A stretch of DNA of 64,000 nt, taken from contig NZ_JAJNMP010000002.1 in assembly GCF_021044935.1 (NCBI RefSeq), positions 186,001-250,000 of the forward strand, in the 5' to 3' direction. The notes under the pieces are model-generated. The model searched no databases. It had not been told where the DNA came from and saw nothing but the letters and a program-made list of their open reading frames with translations. The DNA is from Agromyces cavernae. GTDB lineage: Bacteria; Actinomycetota; Actinomycetes; Actinomycetales; Microbacteriaceae. Position numbers and translations under genes: made by a program. Below are positions 57,810 to 64,000 of the stretch, in pieces. How positions within the stretch are numbered: the stretch's first letter is position 1; each line of letters opens with the position of its first letter.

Positions 57810-58669
57810 CCACGCCCACGCTCGCCGTCAAGGTGCTGCGCGCACCTCGCGCCCGGCGCCGCAGCTCGACGACCTACCTGATCAGCCTCGGCGTCCTCGC
57901 CGTGATGACGCTCGCCGCCGTCTTCGCACCGCTCATCGCGCCGTACGACCCCGACCAGGTCGACTTCTCCGCGTTCTATGCGGGGCCGTCGCCAGAGCAC
58001 TGGCTCGGCACCGACGGCCTCGGCAGGGACATCCTGAGCCGCATGATCTTCGGCGCGCGCACCGCGCTGCTCGGCCCGCTGCTCGTGGTCGTCTCGTCGA
58101 CGATCCTCGGCGTCCTGCTCGGACTCCTCGCGGGCTGGCGGGGCGGCTGGATCGACGCCGTGCTCGGCCGGATCTTCGACGTCATCTTCGCGTTCCCCGC
58201 GCTGCTCATCGCGATCCTCGCGGTCGCGCTGTTCGGAAAGGGCCTCGTCGCCCCGGTGATCGCGATGAGCATCGCGTACGCGCCGTTCGTCGCGCGCCTC
58301 ACTCGCACGCTCGTCGCCGCGGAGCGCAATCGGCCGTACGTGGCCGCGTATCGCGTGCAGGGCTTCGGCGGAGCGTGGATCGCCCTGCGACGCGTGCTGC
58401 CGAACGTCACGCCGATCGTCGGCGCCCAGTCCACGCTGAACTTCGGGTACGTGCTCGCCGAGCTCGCGGGCCTGTCGTTCCTCGGCCTCGGGGTGCAGGC
58501 GCCGACCGCCGACTGGGGCGCCATGATCAACGAGGCCCAGGCCGGACTCATCGGCGGGTACTTCCTGCCGGCGCTCGTGCCGGCCGTGGCCGTCGTCATC
58601 GTCGTGGTCGCGGTCAACGTGGTCGGCGAAGAACTCTCAGACCGGATCGGCGGAGGGACCCCCGCATGA
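57806..58669 (+). CDS. Dpp/Opp-type ABC transporter permease (DppC-like)
   Basis: DppC-type permease, 287 residues. Signature HWLGTDGLGRDILSRMIFGA after the first membrane segment, FPALLIAILAVALFG, the coupling loop YVAAYRVQGFGGAWIALRRV, and the C-terminal GLSFLGLGVQAPTADWGAM. It is coupled to the fused ATPase gene by ATGA at 58666. Confidence 0.92.
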   Translation: MTTPTLAVKVLRAPRARRRSSTTYLISLGVLAVMTLAAVFAPLIAPYDPDQVDFSAFYAGPSPEHWLGTDGLGRDILSRMIFGARTALLGPLLVVVSSTILGVLLGLLAGWRGGWIDAVLGRIFDVIFAFPALLIAILAVALFGKGLVAPVIAMSIAYAPFVARLTRTLVAAERNRPYVAAYRVQGFGGAWIALRRVLPNVTPIVGAQSTLNFGYVLAELAGLSFLGLGVQAPTADWGAMINEAQAGLIGGYFLPALVPAVAVVIVVVAVNVVGEELSDRIGGGTPA

Positions 58670-60396
58670 CACTCCTCGACATCTCCGGGCTCACGCTCGA
58701 CCTGCCGAACGGCAACCGCCTGCTCGACGGCATCAGCCTCGACGTCTCCGCAGGTGAGACCGTGGGCCTCGTCGGCGAGTCTGGCTCGGGCAAGTCGGTC
58801 ACCGCCCGCTCGGTGCTCGGCCTGCTGCCCGATCGTGCGACCACCGGCGGTTCGGTGCGTCTCGACGGCCGGGAGGTGCTCGGCGCCCCGATGGGGGAGC
58901 TGCTCGACCTCCGCCGCCACCGGGCATCGATGATCTTCCAGGACCCGCGCGCTGGCATCAACCCGATGCGCACGATCGGCGACCACATGACCGAGACCCT
59001 GCGCCTCTGCGAGGGCAAGTCGACCGCCGAGGCCCGGGCGCGCGCGATCGAGCTGCTGCACGCAGTGCGGTTGCCGCGCCCAGAGGACCACCTGCGCCAG
59101 TACCCGCACGAATTCTCGGGCGGCATGCTGCAGCGCGTCATGATCGCCGGCGCTCTCACGAGTTCGCCCAGGCTGCTCATCTGCGACGAGCCGACGACCG
59201 CGCTCGACGTGACCACCCAGGCCGAGATCATCACGGTGCTCGCCGAGCAACGCGCGAGCCGTGACATGGGCATGCTCTTCATCACCCACGACCTGAACCT
59301 CGCGGCGTCGCTCTGCGATCGCGTGGTCGTGATGAGCGGCGGGCGCGTCGAGGAGCACGGTGACGCCCGGCGCGTGTTCCGCGAGCCGCGCGCCGAGTAC
59401 ACGAAGCGGCTCGTGGCCGCCACGCCCACCATCGCGGTCGGCGAGGCATCCGTCGGTCGAGCAGTAAGCGCCGGCGAGCGTATCGAGACCTCCGCACCAG
59501 ACACCCGACTGCCCAGTGCGCAGTCTCGATACGGCGCTGGCGCGCCGACTCGACCGGCGGCCGGGCCGATGCTCGCGACGCTCGGGCTCTCGAAGACCTA
59601 CCACCGACGCGGCAAGGAGCCGGTGCGCGCGGTCGCCGATGCCTCGATCGAGATCGCGCGCGGCGGGGCGCTCGGCGTCGTCGGCGAATCGGGATCCGGA
59701 AAGTCGACGCTGGCGCGCATGATCGTCGGACTCGAGCAGGCCGACGCGGGGGACATCCGCATCGCCGGCCGGGAGCGCACGGCGGCACCGCGCACGCGCG
59801 ACGAGCGGCTCGCGCACGCGCGCAGCGTGCAGATGGTCTTCCAGGACCCGTACCTCTCGCTCGACCCGCGCATCACCGCCGGCCGCGCGATCGAGGACGC
59901 GCTGCGACTGCACACCAGGCTCGCCTCGGCCGAGGCCCGCACCCGCGTGCTGGAGCTCCTCGACCTGGTCGGCCTTGCCGAGCAGCACGCGAACGCGCGG
60001 CCTCGCACGCTCTCGGGCGGCCAGCGACAGCGGGTCGCCATCGCCCGCGCCCTCGCGATCGCGCCCGACGTGCTCGTGATGGATGAGGCGACGAGTGCGC
60101 TCGACGTTTCGGTGCAGGCCCAGGTTCTCGACGTCGTCGCCGAGATCCGGCGTGAGCGGGGCCTGACCGTGCTGTTCATCAGTCACGATCTCGCAGTGGT
60201 GCGCCGAGTGTGCGAGGAGACCGTGGTGATGAAGGACGGCGAGATCGTCGAGCGCGGGCGCACCGTGCGGCTGCTCGATGCGCCCGAGCATCCCTACACG
60301 CGGTTGCTCATCGACTCGGTGCCCCGGCCCGACTGGGATCTCGACGCGGTCATGGCCGAGGCATCCATCGACGCACTGTCCGCGACGCAGGGCTGA
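58666..60396 (+). CDS. Fused DppD-DppF ABC ATPase
   Basis: Single polypeptide of 576 residues carrying both importer ATPases. First domain (about 1-250): GESGSGKSVTARS, VFQDPRAGINP-type Q-loop, SGGMLQR signature, ICDEPTTALD, FITHDLNLA. Second domain (about 305-560): GESGSGKST, VFQDPYLSLDP, SGGQRQR, VMDEATSALD, FISHDLAV. The linker (about 255-300) reads ASVGRAVSAGERIETSAPDT and so on and is encoded by an inverted repeat (59455-59555). The first importer in this window has the two ATPases as separate genes. The D-half lacks the Cys-rich C-terminal tail. Confidence 0.92.
   Translation: MTLLDISGLTLDLPNGNRLLDGISLDVSAGETVGLVGESGSGKSVTARSVLGLLPDRATTGGSVRLDGREVLGAPMGELLDLRRHRASMIFQDPRAGINPMRTIGDHMTETLRLCEGKSTAEARARAIELLHAVRLPRPEDHLRQYPHEFSGGMLQRVMIAGALTSSPRLLICDEPTTALDVTTQAEIITVLAEQRASRDMGMLFITHDLNLAASLCDRVVVMSGGRVEEHGDARRVFREPRAEYTKRLVAATPTIAVGEASVGRAVSAGERIETSAPDTRLPSAQSRYGAGAPTRPAAGPMLATLGLSKTYHRRGKEPVRAVADASIEIARGGALGVVGESGSGKSTLARMIVGLEQADAGDIRIAGRERTAAPRTRDERLAHARSVQMVFQDPYLSLDPRITAGRAIEDALRLHTRLASAEARTRVLELLDLVGLAEQHANARPRTLSGGQRQRVAIARALAIAPDVLVMDEATSALDVSVQAQVLDVVAEIRRERGLTVLFISHDLAVVRRVCEETVVMKDGEIVERGRTVRLLDAPEHPYTRLLIDSVPRPDWDLDAVMAEASIDALSATQG
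59455..59555 (+). repeat. Inverted repeat element forming the ATPase linker
   Basis: Arm 1 (59455-59490) begins GGTCGAG and ends CGTATCGAGAC(C). Arm 2 (59523-59555) begins GTCTCGATACG and ends CTCGACC. The outer 7 and inner 11 bases are exact reverse complements; the GC-rich middles are imperfect. The motif resembles GTCTCGATACG...CTCGACC elements common between genes in Microbacteriaceae. Here both arms are translated as the linker of the fused ATPase. Confidence 0.6.
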
Positions 60397-60420
60397 CGCC
60401 CCGCGTCTGCTCCCGGGGCG
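60397..60420 (+). terminator. Stem-loop after fused ATPase gene
   Basis: CGCCCCG (60397-60403) and CGGGGCG (60414-60420) directly follow the ATPase stop. Ten-base loop, no U-tract; weak terminator or mRNA-end hairpin. Confidence 0.4.
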
Positions 60421-60457
60421 CACCCCGAATCGAACCATGGAATTGGAGAACACCCTG

Positions 60458-60634
60458 ATGGACGTCATCATCGCGGAGGCCGGCATCGGCGGCCTGACGG
60501 CCGCTGTCGCGCTGCACGCTGCGAGCACCGGCGACGCGTCCCCGTACGAATCCGCGCCCGAACTCCGGTGCGCGAGCCCGTCGGTCGCGGTCAGCACGGT
60601 ATCGGGCCGGAACGGCCACGAGGGGGAGCAGTGA
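60458..60634 (+). pseudogene. FAD monooxygenase N-terminal remnant
   Basis: 58 codons: MDVIIAEAGIGGLTAAVALH resembles the first beta-alpha-beta of FAD monooxygenases (normally VGAGIGGLTAA), then SPYESAPELRCASPS loosely matches the following YES-x-x-x-LR block. After that similarity ends. The first Gly of GxGxxG is Glu here, so FAD binding is doubtful. TTGGAGAAC precedes ATG 60458 and the stop overlaps the GTG of the oxidoreductase gene by four bases. Deleted gene remnant that may still be translated and couple ribosomes to the next gene. Confidence 0.6.
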
Positions 60635-62061
60635 GCGCCCACACCACCGTCTTCGAGCGCGCGACTCCATCGCCCGCGGCCGTCGAGCACGCTCTCGCGG
60701 GCACGGTGGCCCGCTCGTTCTGGATCGACGACATCCAAGACCGCCGGAGCGCCCACCCCGCGCTCGCCGGGGACGCCGAGGCCGACCTCGTCGTGGTCGG
60801 CGGCGGGTACACGGGCCTGTGGACCGCGCTGCGCGCGGTCGAGCGGGAACCCGGCCTGCGGGTGGTGCTGCTCGAAGCCGAGGCCGTCGGCTGGGCGGCG
60901 TCGGGCCGCAACGGCGGGTTCTGCGAGGCGAGCCTCACCCACGGCGAGGAGAACGGGACGTCGCGCTGGCCTGACGAGATGGAGACCCTCACGAGGCTCG
61001 GCGTCGAGAACCTCGACGCCATCGAGGAGACCGTCGCCCGGTATGGGATGGACTGCGACTTCGAGCGCACCGGTCTGCTCGCGGTCGCGGTCGAGCCTCA
61101 TCAGGTGGGCTGGCTGTCGGGGGCCGATGCCGCGGACGGCAGCGACGTGTTCCTCGACCGCGACGCCGTGCGCGCCGAGCTCGCTTCGCCGACGTACCTC
61201 GCGGGGCGCTGGGATCGCCGGACGAACGCGATCGTGCACCCCGCGAAGCTCGCCGCCGAGCTCGCGCGCGTCGCCGCCGAGCACGGCGTCGAATTGCGCG
61301 AGCACACCGCCGTTCGTCGCATCGACGACGCCGGTGACCGGGTCGAGGTCGTCACCGACCACGGCACCGTTCGCGCCCCGCGCGTCGCCCTCGCGACGAA
61401 CGTGTTCCCGTCATTGCTCAAGCGCAACCGGCTGATGACCGTGCCCGTGTACGACTACGTGCTCATGACCGAGCCGCTGTCGGCCGCGCAGCTCGACGAG
61501 ATCGGCTGGCGCAATCGGCAGGGGGTCAGCGACCTCGCGAACCAATTCCATTACTACCGGCTGAGCGCCGACGACCGGATCCTTTTCGGCGGCTACGACG
61601 CGATCTATCACGCCGGGGGCAAGGTCATGCCCGAGTACGAGGACCGCCGCTCGACGTTCGAGACGCTCGCGAACCACTTCCTCGCGACGTTCCCACAGCT
61701 CGAGGGCCTCCGGTTCACGCATCGCTGGTCGGGCGCGATCGACGCGAGCACGCGCTTCTGCGCCTTCTACGGGCTCGCCCGGCGCGGCAAGGTCGCCTAC
61801 GCCGCCGGCTTCACCGGCCTCGGCGTCGGTGCGGCACGGTTCGCCGCCGACGTCATGCTCGATCGGCTCGCAGGCCTCGACACCGAGCGCACCTCCCTCG
61901 CAATGGTCGAGGACCGTCCGTGGCCGTTCCCGCCCGAGCCCGCGGCATCCATCGGCATCAACCTCACGCGGTGGTCGCTCGACCGAGCCGACCACCGCGA
62001 GGGGCGCCGCAACCTGCTGTTGAAGACGCTCGATGCGCTCGGCCTCGGGTTCGATTCGTAG
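60631..62061 (+). CDS. FAD-dependent oxidoreductase (DAO family)
   Basis: Flavin amine oxidase-like enzyme of the DadA/PuuB (D-amino acid oxidase, gamma-glutamylputrescine oxidase) group, 476 residues. FAD motif VVVGGGYTGLWTALRA near residue 55, WAASGRNGGFCEASLTHG, HPAKLAAELARVA, RFTHRWSGAIDAS and the late AAGFTGLGVGAARFAADVM. It starts at a GTG coupled to the remnant upstream. As the last member of the second importer operon, it probably oxidises the amine released by the amidohydrolase (inference). No signal peptide. Confidence 0.88.
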   Translation: MSAHTTVFERATPSPAAVEHALAGTVARSFWIDDIQDRRSAHPALAGDAEADLVVVGGGYTGLWTALRAVEREPGLRVVLLEAEAVGWAASGRNGGFCEASLTHGEENGTSRWPDEMETLTRLGVENLDAIEETVARYGMDCDFERTGLLAVAVEPHQVGWLSGADAADGSDVFLDRDAVRAELASPTYLAGRWDRRTNAIVHPAKLAAELARVAAEHGVELREHTAVRRIDDAGDRVEVVTDHGTVRAPRVALATNVFPSLLKRNRLMTVPVYDYVLMTEPLSAAQLDEIGWRNRQGVSDLANQFHYYRLSADDRILFGGYDAIYHAGGKVMPEYEDRRSTFETLANHFLATFPQLEGLRFTHRWSGAIDASTRFCAFYGLARRGKVAYAAGFTGLGVGAARFAADVMLDRLAGLDTERTSLAMVEDRPWPFPPEPAASIGINLTRWSLDRADHREGRRNLLLKTLDALGLGFDS

Positions 62062-62132
62062 GACGCGGATGTCGCGTACGGATGCCTCGGCACACCGCCT
62101 CGGGGGTTCCATGCCCCGGATGAGACCCCGGG

Positions 62133-62933
62133 TCAGGCGCTCGAGATGTGCTCGGGCGACATCGTGGTCGCGCCGGCCGGGGCTGCCTGCGCAAGCATGA
62201 TCGCGTCGACGGCGGCATCGCCCCTGATGCGCCGCATGGCGGCGACGACCTCGTGGACCACGAGCGGCGTGAGCTGATCGCAGACGATGCTGTTCGCCCC
62301 GAGCGACTCGAGCCCGCCTGCACGGATGCGGATGACCTCCCAGCCGACCTCCCGCAAGGCGTCGTCTTTGTCGAGGTCGGACGCCTCCTTGAGTCCGAGG
62401 TGCGCGCGCCGGGACCGGCCGGGGTCGTCGTACTCCACCGCGATGCGCAGCTGCGGCACGATGACGTCGGGCCAGACCTCGTCACGCCCGTAGAACGTGC
62501 GCGCGATGTGGATGGAGTTGACCCGGTGGTTCAGGCGGATGCGCTCGCCGAGCAGCGCCTTCAGTCGCTGCTCGGTCTGCGATGTGCGCGTGCGCAGGGC
62601 GGGATTCATGAACGGCACGCCCGCCTCGCGCGCGGCTGCCGGTCCGGCGGCGTTCGCACGGCACTTCGCACACGCCGTGCCGGTGAGCACCTCGCGAACC
62701 GTGGCGCGGTAGCGATCGTGGCCGCGCCCGCAGCGCCACTCGTACTCGGCGCCGATGCGCGTCTCGCGTGCGAGCGCGGCGCGGTGCGGTGGCGCGACCT
62801 TGCGCAGGAGCTCGCTTCGAGATCGGTGGGTCTCATGGATCAGCATGCACAGTGGGCACGCGCGCCCGAGCGCGACGACGCCCGCCGCGCCCTGCTCGGC
62901 GCCATGGCCGCAGCCGAAGCTCACCGCGACCAA
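62133..62933 (-). CDS. Zinc-ribbon protein with PD-(D/E)XK-like endonuclease domain
   Basis: 266 residues, function not established. The N-terminal half has Cys/His pairs suited to zinc (CGHG, CPLC, CGRGH, CAKC). The C-terminal half, about residues 130-225, resembles the DUF559/Vsr-like nuclease fold: WPDVIVPQLRIAVEYDD (acidic active-site strand), then KEASDLDKDDALREVGWEVIRI. The Q-x-E/E-x-K type triad cannot be fully assigned. Single gene, tail-to-tail with the FAD oxidoreductase (71 bases between stops). Possible DNA repair or defence role. Confidence 0.65.
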   Translation of the reverse strand: MVAVSFGCGHGAEQGAAGVVALGRACPLCMLIHETHRSRSELLRKVAPPHRAALARETRIGAEYEWRCGRGHDRYRATVREVLTGTACAKCRANAAGPAAAREAGVPFMNPALRTRTSQTEQRLKALLGERIRLNHRVNSIHIARTFYGRDEVWPDVIVPQLRIAVEYDDPGRSRRAHLGLKEASDLDKDDALREVGWEVIRIRAGGLESLGANSIVCDQLTPLVVHEVVAAMRRIRGDAAVDAIMLAQAAPAGATTMSPEHISSA

Positions 62934-63045
62934 CGCCGACCTCCCGAAGACTCCATGACCTCATCCTGACGGCAGCCACCGACATCGTGCGGCGCCGCGA
63001 CGATCGCGGCCCGACGCTGTCGGAGGCGACCGCCAGAATGGGGTG

Positions 63046-64000
63046 GTGCAGTTGATCATCGCGGGAACCGAGCGGGCCCGCTTCGCGATCGTCGACCCCG
63101 CACGCCCGTCGCAACCCCTCGCCGTGGTCGGCTCCGATGAGCTCCCCGCGGCGGTGCGCGAACTCGATGCGGCGTCGCATCCGCGCTGGGTGTGGGCCGA
63201 GACGCACCTTCTCTACCCGGCACTGCTCGAGGCAGGAGTCCGCGTCGACCGGTGTCACGACCTGCGTCTCTGCGCCGCGATCCTCGACCGCTCCACGCTG
63301 ACCGAGCAGGTCAGGTCATCCGGGCGGCACGGGCGGCCGCCGTGGCTCCCGCCGGGGCCGGCCGAGGCGGGCACGGCGGGCGCGGCGGCGCCGGTGGCGG
63401 CGGGCCGATCGCACGACACCCTGTTCGAACTCGACGAGTTCGCCGACATCGACCCCGCGGGCGCCGTCGACGAAGGCAGCGACGTCCGAGCCTCCGACAC
63501 CGGGGCGACCGACGGGTCCGCCGTGACGATCGAGTCCCTGGCACGAGAACTCGACCGTCAGCAGGCGATGGTCGCCGAGAGCGCAGACCCGCGCGCGCTG
63601 CGCCTGCTGCTCGCCGCGGAGTCAGCCGGGGCGCTCATCGGCGCCGAGATGCATGCCGCGGGTATCCCATGGGATCGCGCCGTGCATGAACGGGTGCTCG
63701 AGCAGACGCTCGGCGCGAGGCCCAAGCCCGGATTCAAGCCCGCGCACGTCGAGCGACTCGCCGCGGCCGTGCGCGCGGCGCTCGCCGGGCCATCCGTCAA
63801 TCTCGACTCCCAGGTCGACCTGTTGCGCGCCCTGCGCCGCGCCGGCATCCAGGTCGACTCCACCTCGCGTTGGGAGCTCGGCGAGCACGACCACCCGGCC
63901 ATCGAGCCGCTGATCGCGTACAAGAAGCTCATGCGACTCCTGAGCGCGAACGGCTGGGCGTGGCTCGACGAGTGGGTGCACGACGGTCGGTTCCGGCCCG
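63046..64000 (+). CDS. PolA-like bifunctional 3'-5' exonuclease/DNA polymerase, 3' end outside window
   Basis: Only the first 318 codons are visible. Start GTG 63046 reads MQLIIAGTERARFAIVDP. Residues about 1-90 resemble a degenerate 3'-5' exonuclease domain (WVWAETHLLYPALLEAGV, CHDLRLCAAIL); a Gly/Ala/Pro-rich low-complexity stretch follows (about 90-125). LRLLLAAESAGALIGAEMHAAG and the later NLDSQVDLLRALRRAGIQVD with IEPLIAYKKLMRLLSANG are the entry of a family A polymerase domain. Actinobacteria commonly carry such a short PolA paralogue. The catalytic palm lies beyond the window. Confidence 0.8.
   Translation, partial: MQLIIAGTERARFAIVDPARPSQPLAVVGSDELPAAVRELDAASHPRWVWAETHLLYPALLEAGVRVDRCHDLRLCAAILDRSTLTEQVRSSGRHGRPPWLPPGPAEAGTAGAAAPVAAGRSHDTLFELDEFADIDPAGAVDEGSDVRASDTGATDGSAVTIESLARELDRQQAMVAESADPRALRLLLAAESAGALIGAEMHAAGIPWDRAVHERVLEQTLGARPKPGFKPAHVERLAAAVRAALAGPSVNLDSQVDLLRALRRAGIQVDSTSRWELGEHDHPAIEPLIAYKKLMRLLSANGWAWLDEWVHDGRFRP

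Noticed and set aside
57976..61362. Very long minus-strand open frame opposite the second importer
   Set aside because: Composition is repetitive Arg/Asp/Gly/Glu and it lies antisense to well-conserved ABC genes. It is the usual high-GC shadow.
1..64000. CRISPR arrays, tRNA or rRNA genes, complete insertion sequences, prophage
   Set aside because: None visible: no regularly spaced repeats, no cloverleaf-like conserved T-arm blocks noticed, no transposase or integrase reading frames.

Overview
The window is high-GC DNA (roughly 70 % by eye) with dense, often 4-base-overlapping genes, many GTG starts and frequent GGATGCC/GGCATCC motifs. Together with the actinobacterial gene families present (ROK regulators, GPH-type sugar transporters, YtcJ-type amidohydrolases, a PolA-like bifunctional 3'-5' exonuclease/polymerase), this suggests an actinobacterium of the Microbacteriaceae type (Agromyces/Microbacterium-like). 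The taxonomic call is inference. No rRNA, tRNA, CRISPR array or complete insertion sequence was seen.

Layout. 1-6.7 kb: amidohydrolase (cut by the window edge) plus a Dpp/Opp-type ABC importer whose lipoprotein carries a one-base frameshift. 6.8-7.5 kb: remnant of a GH78 alpha-L-rhamnosidase. 7.7-10.9 kb: leaderless MarR regulator with an alpha/beta hydrolase, then a TetR regulator divergent from a two-domain DUF2867-like protein. 10.9-15.3 kb: compact minus-strand operon of four amino-acid enzymes (threonine-synthase-like PLP enzyme, ornithine-cyclodeaminase-like reductase, D-serine/3-hydroxyaspartate dehydratase-like enzyme, single-domain asparaginase) with a YheO/DauR-type regulator. 15.4-25.0 kb: dextran utilisation locus (ROK regulator, ABC sugar importer, oligo-1,6-glucosidase, secreted GH49 dextranase fused to glucodextranase-type modules). 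25.1-34.3 kb: two two-component systems, a MarR locus, CcdA with a thioredoxin lipoprotein, MTA phosphorylase and a sugar epimerase.

34.4-41.2 kb: two adjacent coupled plus-strand operons. The first has GT2, a DUF2064 transferase, a 29-codon micro-ORF and a polytopic membrane protein. The second has a DoxD-like membrane protein, a small membrane protein, an acyl-CoA-dehydrogenase-like flavoprotein, a cytosolic PhnD-like binding protein and a radical SAM protein with an apparent TusA-like N-terminal domain. I regard this second operon as the best candidate for an undescribed system. 41.3-52.5 kb: divergent glycoside locus (TetR, ROK, frameshifted GPH transporter and esterase on minus; GPH transporter, PAP2 phosphatase and two GH3 enzymes on plus). 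52.6-62.1 kb: second amidohydrolase/ABC-importer module, controlled by TetR and ending in a FAD oxidoreductase. 62.1-64.0 kb: zinc-ribbon/PD-(D/E)XK-like protein and the start of a PolA-like polymerase.

Two conserved genes (lipoprotein at 5083, transporter ending at 44109) are each exactly one base short, and in both cases the missing base would extend a two-base run. That pattern looks more like residual sequencing error than true gene decay.
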